Both the position numbers and the translations under genes were made by a program. A stretch of DNA of 64,000 nucleotides. Source: Duganella radicis. GTDB lineage: Bacteria > Pseudomonadota > Gammaproteobacteria > Burkholderiales > Burkholderiaceae_D. Each line of letters opens with the position of its first letter. Position 1 is the stretch's first letter. This document shows positions 18,737-26,994 of this stretch, one piece after another. Location: the NCBI RefSeq assembly GCF_009720825.1, contig NZ_WNKY01000029.1, forward strand, positions 1-64,000. Direction: 5' to 3'. The notes under the pieces were generated by a model. That model was not told where the DNA came from. It was given only the letters and a program-made list of their open reading frames with translations, and searched no databases.

Positions 18737-19108
18737 CTATGCCGGCCGCAATGGTTTTAGCATCTTTGCAACATCATCGTAGTGGCCCTGCCAGCCGGAA
18801 CTGGCCAGTTTGGGCGCGCATACCGGGCAAGCCTCGAACGGATCGCAATCATGCTCCAGATCGATGAAATAGCGGCCGATCACCGCCTTGCCGGCGTACG
18901 AGTCCGTCATCACCGGGCGCGACTTGAGCGACGGCTTGGCCACGGCCGGCACGAAATCGGCGCCGCCCGGCGGCAGCCAACGTTCGAAGGCTTCGACCGG
19001 TTTGCCGTCCGGCACGTACCACGACTTGCGCTCATTGTTCCAGCGCGCGCCCAGCGCCTTGGCTTCATCTTTTTCCGCGAACGGCACTTTTAAAAACATC
19101 ATCTTCAT
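18737..19108 (-). CDS. DUF5710-domain protein
   Basis: 123 residues. It begins KMMFLKVPFAEKDEAKALGA and contains GARWNNERKSWYVPDG, the DUF5710 signature, a small domain often joined to DNA-processing or toprim proteins. The C-terminal half includes a DPFEACPVCAP cysteine pair. ATG at 19108 is preferred because AAGGAG lies just ahead; an upstream in-frame start at 19132 has none. It is divergent from the coiled-coil gene at 19150 with only 41 bp between starts, and may form an operon with the Dot1-like gene 20 bp downstream. Confidence 0.8.
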   Translation of the reverse strand: MKMMFLKVPFAEKDEAKALGARWNNERKSWYVPDGKPVEAFERWLPPGGADFVPAVAKPSLKSRPVMTDSYAGKAVIGRYFIDLEHDCDPFEACPVCAPKLASSGWQGHYDDVAKMLKPLRPA

Positions 19109-19149
19109 CACTCCTTGCTGCGAGAGTGTCATTATCGGACAATATCGCC

Positions 19150-19788
19150 ATGCCTACCATAGAACCGCTGACACTCACGCTGGCCGAGCTGGCCGAGCGT
19201 TGGAACATGAGCCCGCAGCAAGTGCTGGAATCCCCGCACGCCCTGCCCATGTATTTTTACTTTGACGGACTGGTGTTCGACTTCAACGACAAATGGCACC
19301 GCGCCAATGGCGACGCCGTGGTCGAGCAAACGCTGGAGCAGTACAAGACCCGCCTGTCCACGCTGGAAATCGACCTGCAACGCCAGGCCATGCACAAGCG
19401 CGGCCTGCTGAAACTGACCCAGTGGGAAGAGGCGCTGAGCGAGGAAGAATTGCAGAGCCAGCAGGCCGAAGCGGACCGGTTGTCGGAAGAGATTCCGCAG
19501 TTGTCGCAGCAGCTCAAGCAGCGCAGCGAAGAGCGCCAGCGCCACGTGCGCAACGGCCTGCTGCGCGCGGCGCCGCGCACCGTCGGCGAAATCGCCAAGC
19601 GCGGCCAGACCCGCTTCCCGCAATTCGCCTACATGCCGCACACGCCTGCCAAGGCCGAGGGCGAGCAAGCCATCGCCGAGGGCGCCGTGGTGGCGCTGGA
19701 AGATGGCTTCCCGCTCAAGGAATTCCTGACCACCGCCGATCTGGTGGCCTCGATGGCGGACGTGCGCCTGGCCGAACAGCGCCGTTAA
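19150..19788 (+). CDS. Coiled-coil protein of unknown function with helix-turn-helix-like start
   Basis: 212 residues from ATG at 19150 (a GTG at 19126 is also in frame; neither has a clear ribosome site). Residues 5-35 (LTLAELAERWNMSPQQVLES) look like a short helix-turn-helix as in phage or plasmid regulators. Residues 65-140 form a long charged Glu/Gln/Arg-rich coiled coil. The last third is mixed, with the FPLKEFLTTADLVASMADVR block. No enzymatic motif is seen. Its end overlaps the convergent oxidoreductase gene by 4 bases. Confidence 0.65.
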   Translation: MPTIEPLTLTLAELAERWNMSPQQVLESPHALPMYFYFDGLVFDFNDKWHRANGDAVVEQTLEQYKTRLSTLEIDLQRQAMHKRGLLKLTQWEEALSEEELQSQQAEADRLSEEIPQLSQQLKQRSEERQRHVRNGLLRAAPRTVGEIAKRGQTRFPQFAYMPHTPAKAEGEQAIAEGAVVALEDGFPLKEFLTTADLVASMADVRLAEQRR

Positions 19789-20891
19789 ACCAGCGCGATA
19801 CGCTTCTGCTCGCGCGCCGAGCGGTAAATGGCTTCGATCAGGCGGATGTCGCGCAAGCCCTCTTCGCCCGCCACGATAGGCTCGCGGTTGTTGATCACGC
19901 ACTGCGACAGATGGTCGAGCTGCGCGGCCCACTGCGTCAGGCCCGGTCCCGGCGGCGGCGTCACCTGGGTACTGCGGTCCTGCCCCACCCACAGCTTGTT
20001 GCCGTCGTAGCGCGTGCCCGGCTCCATGTCGATGCGGCCCTTGTCGCCCATCAGCAGGATGTGGTTCTGGTTGGCGCTGTACATCGACATGCAGGAGCCG
20101 ATCACGCCCGACGGGAATTCCAGCTGGAACTCGATCATGTCCTCCACTTCGCGGAAGCGCGGATCGTTGCGGTCGGTGGTTTCCTTGGCGTAAACCGCGA
20201 CCGGCTCCTCACCCGTCATGTAACGTGCCGCGTTCAGCGCGTAAATGCCGATATCCATCAGCGAACCGCCGCCCGACATGGCTTTCTTCAGGCGCCAGGC
20301 GTTCGGGTTGCCGGTGGTGAAGCCGTGCTCGGAGCGGAAGTAGCGCAGCTTGCCGATGGCGCCCGAACGCGCCAGGCGGATCGCTTCCAGGTTGTGCGGC
20401 TCGAAGTGGCAGCGGTAACCGATCATCAGCTTCTTGCCGGCCTTCTTGCAGGCGGCGATCATGGCCTCGCATTCGGCCGAGGACACCGCCATCGGCTTTT
20501 CGCACATCACATGCTTGCCGGCGGCGGCGGCGCGGATGGTGTACTCGGCGTGCATGGACACCGGCAGGCAGACGTAGACGATGTCGATGTCCGGATTGTC
20601 CTTGATGGCGTCGAAATTCTGGTAATTGTAGATGCTGCGCTCCGGCACGCCGTACTCGGCGGCCACCTTCTTCGCCTTGAGCGGATCGCCGCTGACCAGC
20701 GCCACCAGCTTGCTGTGCTGGCAGTTCTTAAACTGGGGAATGATGACGCCCAAGCCGTAGCCGCCCAGCCCGACAATCGCATAACCCAGCTTGCGCTCGG
20801 GCGTAGCCGCCATTACCGGCAAGCCCATGGCCGCCATCGTGATAGCGCTACCAGCGGCGATTGCAAGCCCCCGTCGATTCATGTCGATCAT
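19785..20891 (-). CDS. Exported Gfo/Idh/MocA-family sugar oxidoreductase
   Basis: 368 residues. An N-terminal twin-arginine-type leader (NRRGLAIAAGS, hydrophobic run to VMAA) precedes a Rossmann domain with AIVGLGGYGLGVI. Next comes the family motif GKHVMCEKPMAVS and a C-terminal substrate domain. This is the layout of glucose-fructose oxidoreductase and related periplasmic enzymes that carry a tightly bound NADP cofactor and are folded before Tat export. ATG at 20891 is supported by AAGGAG six bases upstream. The sugar substrate is not evident; no transporter is adjacent. Confidence 0.88.
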   Translation of the reverse strand: MIDMNRRGLAIAAGSAITMAAMGLPVMAATPERKLGYAIVGLGGYGLGVIIPQFKNCQHSKLVALVSGDPLKAKKVAAEYGVPERSIYNYQNFDAIKDNPDIDIVYVCLPVSMHAEYTIRAAAAGKHVMCEKPMAVSSAECEAMIAACKKAGKKLMIGYRCHFEPHNLEAIRLARSGAIGKLRYFRSEHGFTTGNPNAWRLKKAMSGGGSLMDIGIYALNAARYMTGEEPVAVYAKETTDRNDPRFREVEDMIEFQLEFPSGVIGSCMSMYSANQNHILLMGDKGRIDMEPGTRYDGNKLWVGQDRSTQVTPPPGPGLTQWAAQLDHLSQCVINNREPIVAGEEGLRDIRLIEAIYRSAREQKRIALV

Positions 20892-20951
20892 TCCCGTCTC
20901 CTTGGTTGTGTTGTGGTGCGAATACCGGCAATTTTAATGGATTCGCAAGGA

Positions 20952-21692
20952 TCAATGTGCAGCTTTGGCTTGCCAACCGCGCTGCAAGGCCTCCTGTTCG
21001 CCTTTTGCATCGAGCGCCGGACCGGCGATGCGGGCGTCGATGGCGTCCAGCACCGCCGATGGCATGGCGCTGCCAGCCTGACGGTAATCGCCCGCCGCCG
21101 CACTTGCCGCCTCGGCCATCACCGGCACCTGCCAGGCATTGCCGCTGCGGCAGGCCAGACCCGCCGTGCCGTGGGTGACGAAGCTGCGGCACAGCGCACC
21201 GTCCCTGGCCGCAAAGCTGACGCCGATGCGTACCGCGCCGTCGCTGGCAGCCAGTTGGCGCGACAACGCCGTCGCCAACTGTCCCTGTGCCACCAGCTTG
21301 CCGTCCGCGCCCTGCGCCACCGCCAACGCCGCATCGCCACCGTTGCCGCCCAGCGTGCCGCCCACCAGCACGCCCACCGCCAGCGTGGCCGCGATCGCGC
21401 CCCACTCCGGCCACGACCAGCGGCGCGGCGCGGTCTTCTCCACGCGTGCCGCACGCGCCGCGCTCAGGTCGGCCACCTTGCCCGGCAAGGCGGTCGCCAT
21501 CAACGCCGGCGGCAGCGGTTCGTCGAGGATGGGCGCGAACGCCGCAAACACGTCCGACCGCAAGGCCTGATGCTGCGCCACCCGCTCGGCCAGCGCCGGG
21601 TCGGTCTCCAGCGCGCGTTCGATCTCGGCGCGCCCGGCCTCGTCCAGTTCGCCGTCCGCGTAAGCCATCAGGGTTTCATCGGAAAATTTCAT
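20952..21692 (-). CDS. Anti-sigma factor (transmembrane)
   Basis: 246 residues beginning MKFSDETLMAYADGELDEAG, the typical N-terminal zinc-finger-like/anti-sigma segment but without the HxxxCxxC cluster. One transmembrane helix (about 110-130: WGAIAATLAVGVLVGGTLGG) and a periplasmic C-terminal domain of about 110 residues follow. Its ATG overlaps the stop of the ECF sigma gene in an ATGA-like junction, so the pair is translationally coupled. It should hold the sigma factor at the membrane until a periplasmic signal releases it. Confidence 0.85.
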   Translation of the reverse strand: MKFSDETLMAYADGELDEAGRAEIERALETDPALAERVAQHQALRSDVFAAFAPILDEPLPPALMATALPGKVADLSAARAARVEKTAPRRWSWPEWGAIAATLAVGVLVGGTLGGNGGDAALAVAQGADGKLVAQGQLATALSRQLAASDGAVRIGVSFAARDGALCRSFVTHGTAGLACRSGNAWQVPVMAEAASAAAGDYRQAGSAMPSAVLDAIDARIAGPALDAKGEQEALQRGWQAKAAH

Positions 21693-22177
21693 CACACATT
21701 CCTTGCTTGATCGGATAACAGTTCCTGCAACGCCGTACGGGCCCGCACCAGGCGGCTGGTCAGGGTGCCGATGGGGATCTCCAGCACCTCGGCCGCTTCC
21801 TTGTAGGGCAAGCCATCCACCAGCACCAGCGCCACCACCATGCGGTGCTCGTCCGACAGGCGGCTCACCGCCTGCTGGATCGCTATGCGCTGCTGGTGCG
21901 CTTCGGCGTAATCGTCGCCCACGTGCTCGCCCGCTTCCTCCGGCGCGAACACCGCGTCGCGGCGCATGCGCGAACGCACTTCGTCTATCCACGCGTTCTT
22001 CATGATGCGGAACAGCCAGCTGTCCAGGCGCGTGCCTGGCTCCCATTGTTCACTGCGGCCCAGCGCCCGCTCCACCGCAATCTGCACCAGATCGTCCGCA
22101 TCCTCACGGTGATAGGTGACGGTGCGGGCAAAGCGGCGCAGGCGCGGCAGCAAGGCGGCAATCTCTTGTTGGATCAT
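21692..22177 (-). CDS. ECF-type RNA polymerase sigma factor
   Basis: 161 residues. Region 2 (VTYHREDADDLVQIAVERAL, SWLFRIMKNAWIDEVRS) and region 4 (LSDEHRMVVALVLVDGLPYK and EIPIGTLTSRLVRAR) are complete, with no region 3 or C-terminal extension. It is coupled to the downstream anti-sigma gene and divergent from a secreted subtilase. ECF sigmas commonly control their own operon, so the 88-bp region between 22178 and 22265 is the likely autoregulated site. Confidence 0.93.
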   Translation of the reverse strand: MIQQEIAALLPRLRRFARTVTYHREDADDLVQIAVERALGRSEQWEPGTRLDSWLFRIMKNAWIDEVRSRMRRDAVFAPEEAGEHVGDDYAEAHQQRIAIQQAVSRLSDEHRMVVALVLVDGLPYKEAAEVLEIPIGTLTSRLVRARTALQELLSDQARNV

Positions 22178-22201
22178 GGTTATCCGGTTAACGACCGGGC
22201 G

Positions 22202-22217
22202 AGGGATTTTAATCCCT
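22202..22217. promoter_or_regulatory. Inverted repeat between ECF sigma and subtilase genes
   Basis: AGGGATT-TT-AATCCCT has perfect 7-base arms around a 2-base centre and lies midway in the divergent intergenic region. It could be an operator or an early hairpin. No factor can be named. Confidence 0.4.
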
Positions 22218-22265
22218 GTCCCAAACGTTTATTCATCATACAGTCTCTGCTTATACTATCTCATC

Positions 22266-23555
22266 ATGCCAATCCGACCGCTCATTGTTGTCTCCATCTG
22301 CCTGCTGGGCGCCGCCGATGCCAGCGCCCAGTTGCGCTTGCCGGGCGTGCAGCTGCCGCAATTGCCGCTCAACCTGCAACCGCTGCGCGATACCGGCCGT
22401 TTGCTGGAACGCACCGACATTGGCGACCTGACCTCCTCGCGCCTGAAACAGGTCGCCAGCCTGCTGCGCCAGCACCGTGACGTGCTGGAGCCCGATCCGC
22501 GTGGCGAGCCCGTGGTGCGACATGAAATACTGGCGTGGTCCCCCAGCGAGGCCGGTCTGGCCGCCGCCCGCGCGGCCGGGCTCACCGTCGTCGAGGCGGA
22601 AGCAGGCGCCTCCACGGTGGTGTTGCGCGTGCCCGCGCAGATGGACACCGCCGCCATGCTGGAACGCCTGCGTCAACGCGATCCGGATGGCGTGTACGAC
22701 TTCAACCACGTCTACACCGGCAGCGCGGCCCAGCCGATGGATCCCCCGTCCAGCGGCACGCAAGACCCGCAAGCGGCCCTGCCACATGCGACCGGCGCGC
22801 TCAGGATCGGGCTGGTCGACAGCGGCATCGCGCGCGAGCATGAAGTCTTCGAGCGCGCCCGCATCCAGCCGTGGGGCTGCGACGGCAAGGACCATCCCAG
22901 CGCGCACGGCACGGCCGTGGCGGCGCTGATGGTCGGTCGCGCCGGGCGTTTTCGCGGCGTGGCGCCGCAGGCGGTCTTGTATGCGGCCGATATTTATTGC
23001 GACAGCGCGACCGGCGGCTCGGCCGCGCGCATCGCGGCGGCGCTGGACTGGCTGGCACGCGAACAGGTGGCGGTGATTAACCTGAGCCTGGTGGGGCCGC
23101 CCAATCAGATACTGGAACGGGTGGTGGCCGGCATGGTCAAACGCGGCCACCTGCTGGTCGCGGCGGTCGGCAATGATGGTCCGGCGGCGCCGCCGTTGTA
23201 TCCGGCCAGCTATCCGGGCGTGGTCGGCGTGAGCGGGGTCGACAAGCGCGGCCAGCCACTTCCGGAAGCGGCGCGCGGTCCGCAAGTGATGTTTGCCGCG
23301 CCGGGCAACCAGATGGTCAGCGCCGCCATCGGCAACCCGCCTTACCGCACGGTGCGCGGCACCTCGTTCGCGTCGCCGGTGGTGGCGGCGCTGCTGGCCG
23401 ATGGCTTGCGTCAGCCCTCGCCTGCCGGCGCCCAGCGGGCGCTCGCCGAGGCGGCGAAAAATGCCTCGGGCAATGCGTCCGGAGTGCCAAATCCCGAGGT
23501 GGGCTATGGTGTGCTTGGTGCGGCGTATCGCACCGATCCATCGGGGTTTCGCTAA
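22266..23555 (+). CDS. Secreted subtilisin-family (S8) serine protease
   Basis: 429 residues with a signal peptide (residues 1-20, ending near ADASAQ). The first 170 residues resemble an inhibitory propeptide rather than catalytic sequence. The catalytic triad is complete: Asp in IGLVDSGIA (about 184), His in SAHGTAVAALMVG (about 214) and Ser in GTSFASPVVAALLADG (about 367). The oxyanion Asn lies in VAAVGNDGPA. ATG at 22266 is used because it starts the signal peptide. It is divergent from the sigma/anti-sigma pair and upstream of a secreted low-complexity protein, suggesting an envelope-stress or exoproduct role. Confidence 0.9.
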   Translation: MPIRPLIVVSICLLGAADASAQLRLPGVQLPQLPLNLQPLRDTGRLLERTDIGDLTSSRLKQVASLLRQHRDVLEPDPRGEPVVRHEILAWSPSEAGLAAARAAGLTVVEAEAGASTVVLRVPAQMDTAAMLERLRQRDPDGVYDFNHVYTGSAAQPMDPPSSGTQDPQAALPHATGALRIGLVDSGIAREHEVFERARIQPWGCDGKDHPSAHGTAVAALMVGRAGRFRGVAPQAVLYAADIYCDSATGGSAARIAAALDWLAREQVAVINLSLVGPPNQILERVVAGMVKRGHLLVAAVGNDGPAAPPLYPASYPGVVGVSGVDKRGQPLPEAARGPQVMFAAPGNQMVSAAIGNPPYRTVRGTSFASPVVAALLADGLRQPSPAGAQRALAEAAKNASGNASGVPNPEVGYGVLGAAYRTDPSGFR

Positions 23556-23618
23556 TTTTTAAAATTTTTTTCAGGGCCATGGATTAAACCGGCGGGCCCA
23601 AGCGTTTTCCTTGTAAGC

Positions 23619-23637
23619 GTCGCAGATGGTCTGCGAC
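23619..23637 (+). promoter_or_regulatory. Hairpin in the leader of the low-complexity secreted protein gene
   Basis: GTCGCAG-ATGGT-CTGCGAC forms a perfect 7-bp stem with a 5-base loop that ends about 10 bases before AAGGAG of the next gene. There is no T-run, so it is not an ordinary terminator. It could stabilise the mRNA or be an operator. Confidence 0.4.
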
Positions 23638-23656
23638 GGATACCAAGGAGAACATC

Positions 23657-24313
23657 ATGAAAAACATCACCCTCGCCAAACAACTGCTGATCGTCCTGTC
23701 CATCGGTGCCGCCTGCTCGGCCCACGCACAATTGCTGGGGCGCGGCGGCGCGGTCGGCGGTATGATCGGCGGCGCCGGCAACTTCGGTGGCCAGCTCAGC
23801 GGCATGAGCAATTTCGGCGGCAGCGTGATCAACACCGACAATTTGCGCCCCGCCCGCAACGCCAGCAAGGAAAACAGCAACGCGCAATCCGTCACGCCGA
23901 CGCCGGCGCCAACGACCACGTCCGCCCCGGCGGCCAGGCAGGGCGGCTTGCTGAGCGGCGTCACGGGCAGTGGCAGTGGCAGCGGCAGCGGCAACGCACA
24001 AGCCTCGGCCAACGCGGACAGTGGCGACATCGGCCAAGTCACCGGCAACGCCCTGCAAGGCGCACGCGGCAGCGCCGCACCGGTACGCGATGGCGCCAGG
24101 GCCCAGGCCGACAGCAGCCGCAGCTATGCCCAGTCGAGCGTGGCAACCGCCTCCGACACCACCAAGGGCAGCAAGCAAGCCGCCGCCAGCGGCACCCGCG
24201 GCACTGCGGATGCGGCGACCGCGGTACAGCCATCGGCGAGCGCCGGCGGTTCGGCATCCGGCAACGGCGAGGGCAAGGGCACGGCCGCCAGCAACGGCAC
24301 GCAGCCCCTGTAA
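23657..24313 (+). CDS. Secreted Gly/Ser/Ala/Gln-rich low-complexity protein
   Basis: 218 residues behind a strong AAGGAG. Residues 1-24 form a signal peptide ending in SAHA. The mature chain has a glycine/asparagine-rich start (GGAVGGMIGGAGNFGGQLSG), a proline/threonine spacer, a (GS)n tract and then Ala/Ser/Thr/Gly-rich sequence without cysteines or membrane helices. It looks intrinsically disordered, like extracellular matrix or surface-associated proteins. It follows the subtilase by 100 bp on the same strand, so it could be that protease's substrate or part of the same regulon; this is inferred from position only. Confidence 0.8.
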   Translation: MKNITLAKQLLIVLSIGAACSAHAQLLGRGGAVGGMIGGAGNFGGQLSGMSNFGGSVINTDNLRPARNASKENSNAQSVTPTPAPTTTSAPAARQGGLLSGVTGSGSGSGSGNAQASANADSGDIGQVTGNALQGARGSAAPVRDGARAQADSSRSYAQSSVATASDTTKGSKQAAASGTRGTADAATAVQPSASAGGSASGNGEGKGTAASNGTQPL

Positions 24314-24338
24314 TGCCGGATTGTTCATTGACAATCCT

Positions 24339-24402
24339 ACAAGCTTGCAAACGCAAAAATCACCGAAATGAAACACATGTCATCCATCGCCAGCAAGCTT
24401 GT
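24339..24402. promoter_or_regulatory. Paired CAAGCTTG palindromes upstream of the histidine kinase
   Basis: ACAAGCTTGC (24339-24348) recurs as its perfect inverse GCAAGCTTGT (24393-24402). Each core CAAGCTTG is itself a palindrome, and the two centres are 54 bp apart, about five helical turns. A hairpin GGATTGT-TCATTG-ACAATCC (24318-24337) lies just before. Such spacing is typical of cooperative or looping operators, but no binding protein can be named. Confidence 0.4.
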
Positions 24403-24444
24403 GGGATACTGGACAGGCAGCACACACTGCTGTGGAGGCAGCCC

Positions 24445-26241
24445 ATGTCCGAGTCCGAAGTCCCGCTTTCCGTCGCCCCCGGCGACGTCCATGACGCAGA
24501 AGCGCAGTTTCACGTGCTGCGCGAATACGCGATGGCTCACGAACTGACGCACCTCGCCAGCACCCTGCAACAACTGGCCCCCAGCCGGTTGAACGCATCG
24601 CAGGCGCTGGAACTGCAAGCCTTCCAGCTGCTGCGCCGGGCGGCCGAGCTGTACGAGCGCTGCGGCCTGCCGGCGCTGGCGGTGCAGACGCGGGCGGCGC
24701 GCTGCCGCGTCATGCTCAGCGCCGAGATGCACGAAGAACTGCACGCCTTGTGCGACGACATGCTGTCCGCGCCGGACATGCTGACGCCGGCCATCCACAC
24801 CATGCTGCTCGATTACTCGGCCTCGTCCTCGTATTACATGGCGCTGGAAAATATCGACCGTCCCGAAGCCGAGCCGCACTGGCGCGATTGCATGGCGCGG
24901 CGCATGCAGGTGCTGGACATGGCGCGCACGCACCGGCTGCGCTCGCAGGAGTGCCTGGCGCTGCTCAACCTCAGCGTGGTCTGCGCCGCGCGCGAGCAGG
25001 CCGGCGACTGCCGCCACTACATGCGGCAGCTGCACCATCAGTTCGGCCACGACGGTTACTGGGAACCGTGGCTAGAGCTGTGCTCGCTGCTGATCCAGTG
25101 CGTGGACGGCGAGCGCGAACCCGCATGGCAAGCCCTGCTCGATTACGACGCCTGGCTGGAAAGCGACGCCCTCCACACCTCGCGCCTGCGCGACCTCAGC
25201 CTGATGGCGATACGCCGCTACGGCCGCCGCTGGGGCCATCTCGACCGCGCGCTGCAAGCCTGCATGACGCAGGTGGCCAACGAGCGCCGCCACAAGCGCG
25301 AACTGACCAACTCGCTCGGCGCCACCCTGAACGCGGTGATGGAAAGGCCGCAACTGCTGCATCAGAACGCCCTGCTGGCACAGCACGGCACGGTGCTGGA
25401 AAACTCGCTGATGCAACGCAACCAGGAACTGCGCGAGGCGCACGATGAACTGGAGCAGAAAGTGCGCGAGCGCAGCGCCGAATTGTCGCAAGCGCTGCAA
25501 TCGCTGATGCGGCAGGAAAAGCAGCTGAGCCTGTCACGGATGGTGGCAGGCATGGCGCACGAGCTGAACACGCCGCTGGGCAATGCCCGCGTGGCGGCCA
25601 GCGCCATCACCGAACAGGCAGAGCAGCTACGGCGCGACCTGACGGCCAACAGCCTGCGCCGCAGCCAGCTGTCCGGCTTGCTGGACAGCGTCACCCAGGG
25701 CGGCGACCTGGTCGAGCGGGCGCTGCTCCAAATCAGCGAACTGGTGGAGCGCTTCAAGGGTCTGTCGGTGCATCCCTCGCAGGAAAGCGCCTGCTACTTC
25801 GACCTCAGCGAGCGGCTGCACTTCTTCCGCAACAGCTGGGCGCATACGCTGAAATCGCGCAGCATCAGCATCCGCGTGGTGACGCCGGAACACCTGTGGA
25901 TGACCGGCTATCCGGGCGCCTGCCAGCTCGTGTTCCAGCACCTGCTCGACAACTGCATGCAGCACGCGTTCACTGACCGCAAGCAGGGCGCCATCCTGGT
26001 CTCGGCCGAAGTGGTGGGCGGCATGGTGCTGATCCGCTGGGAAGACGATGGCTGCGGCATCGCGGCCGAGCATCTGGCGCAGGTGTTCGATCCGTTCTAT
26101 ACCACCCAACTGGGCCAGACCGGCATGGGCCTGGGGCTGGCAAGTGTGCACAGCATGATGATCAATCTGATGCAAGGCCAGGTGTCGCTGGACAGCACGC
26201 CGGGCCACGGCACGCGCGTGCTGCTGCGCCTGCCGACATAA
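24445..26241 (+). CDS. Cytoplasmic histidine kinase with helical-repeat sensor domain
   Basis: 598 residues with no membrane helix. Residues 1-320 are a helical region resembling TPR-type repeats (LQAFQLLRRAAELYERCGL, CLALLNLSVVCAAREQAGDC). A coiled coil (about 320-365) leads to an atypical H-box GMAHELNTPLGN. The ATPase domain has the N-box LLDNCMQHAF, G1 DDGCGI and G2 GMGLGLASVH. The kinase core is therefore intact, but no receiver is adjacent. ATG at 24445 has GGAGG ahead. It is followed 15 bp downstream by a periplasmic binding protein, a likely operon partner. Confidence 0.88.
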   Translation: MSESEVPLSVAPGDVHDAEAQFHVLREYAMAHELTHLASTLQQLAPSRLNASQALELQAFQLLRRAAELYERCGLPALAVQTRAARCRVMLSAEMHEELHALCDDMLSAPDMLTPAIHTMLLDYSASSSYYMALENIDRPEAEPHWRDCMARRMQVLDMARTHRLRSQECLALLNLSVVCAAREQAGDCRHYMRQLHHQFGHDGYWEPWLELCSLLIQCVDGEREPAWQALLDYDAWLESDALHTSRLRDLSLMAIRRYGRRWGHLDRALQACMTQVANERRHKRELTNSLGATLNAVMERPQLLHQNALLAQHGTVLENSLMQRNQELREAHDELEQKVRERSAELSQALQSLMRQEKQLSLSRMVAGMAHELNTPLGNARVAASAITEQAEQLRRDLTANSLRRSQLSGLLDSVTQGGDLVERALLQISELVERFKGLSVHPSQESACYFDLSERLHFFRNSWAHTLKSRSISIRVVTPEHLWMTGYPGACQLVFQHLLDNCMQHAFTDRKQGAILVSAEVVGGMVLIRWEDDGCGIAAEHLAQVFDPFYTTQLGQTGMGLGLASVHSMMINLMQGQVSLDSTPGHGTRVLLRLPT

Positions 26242-26256
26242 AGGAGACCAGGTACG

Positions 26257-26994
26257 ATGTGGCTAAGACGATTCATTCTGGGCCTGCTGTGCGCGCTGCC
26301 GGCCTTGTCGCAGGCGGCGGAGCCGGCGCCGGTGAAACTGGTGGTGGGCGACATGGCGCCCTATTCCGTGGCGGGCAATACCGACAGCCCGGGGTCGCTG
26401 GTGGAAATCGCGCAGGCCTTGGCCAGGCGCGTCGGCACGCCGATGGAAGTGCAGTTCTATCCGTGGACGCGGGCGCTGGCCATGGTGGCGGTAGCGCCGC
26501 GCACCCTGACCCTGCCGCTGACGCGCACCGCCGAACGGGAAAACAAATACCGCTGGCTGGCGAAACTGTACCGGCAAAAATTCATCTTCGTCGGCCTGCA
26601 AGGCAACGGCAAGCTGAGCGATCCATCCCTGCTGCTGCATGCGCGCCTGACCACCCTGCGCGGCACGCCGCACAAGCGTCTGCTGCTGGAGGCCGGCTAC
26701 ACCGACGTGGACGAATGCGCGACCGTGCGCGAATGCATCCGCATGGTCAAGAAAGGCATCGCCGACGCCAGCTACGGCGCCGAAGACACCCACCGCAGCG
26801 CGGCCAGCATGGACGGCAACAAGGCCGGCGAATTCAGCTACAGCCCCGTGTACCGCCAGGACGACGTCTGGCTGGCCGGCTCGCTCGACTTCACCGAAGA
26901 AGACAGCCGCAAATGGCGCGCCGCCCTGGAAACCCTGCGCAGCGACGGCACCATCACCCGTATCCTGCACAAGTACGGCGCGACGGGAAATTAA
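26257..26994 (+). CDS. Periplasmic solute-binding protein (SBP family 3)
   Basis: 245 residues with a signal peptide (LGLLCALPALSQAAE) and the bilobal pattern of amino-acid-type binding proteins: LVVGDMAPYS at the start, VEIAQALARRVG and FYPWTRALAMV in lobe 1. ATG at 26257 follows AAGGAG, 15 bp after the kinase gene, so the two are probably co-transcribed. No ABC permease or ATPase is near, so it is more likely a sensor input or signalling protein than part of a transporter. How a periplasmic protein could reach the soluble kinase is not explained by this window. Confidence 0.82.
   Translation: MWLRRFILGLLCALPALSQAAEPAPVKLVVGDMAPYSVAGNTDSPGSLVEIAQALARRVGTPMEVQFYPWTRALAMVAVAPRTLTLPLTRTAERENKYRWLAKLYRQKFIFVGLQGNGKLSDPSLLLHARLTTLRGTPHKRLLLEAGYTDVDECATVRECIRMVKKGIADASYGAEDTHRSAASMDGNKAGEFSYSPVYRQDDVWLAGSLDFTEEDSRKWRAALETLRSDGTITRILHKYGATGN

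Noticed and set aside
20952..22046. N-terminal extension of the anti-sigma factor to 22046
   Set aside because: It would overlap the whole ECF sigma gene out of frame. The ATG at 21692, overlapping the sigma stop, is the normal coupled start.
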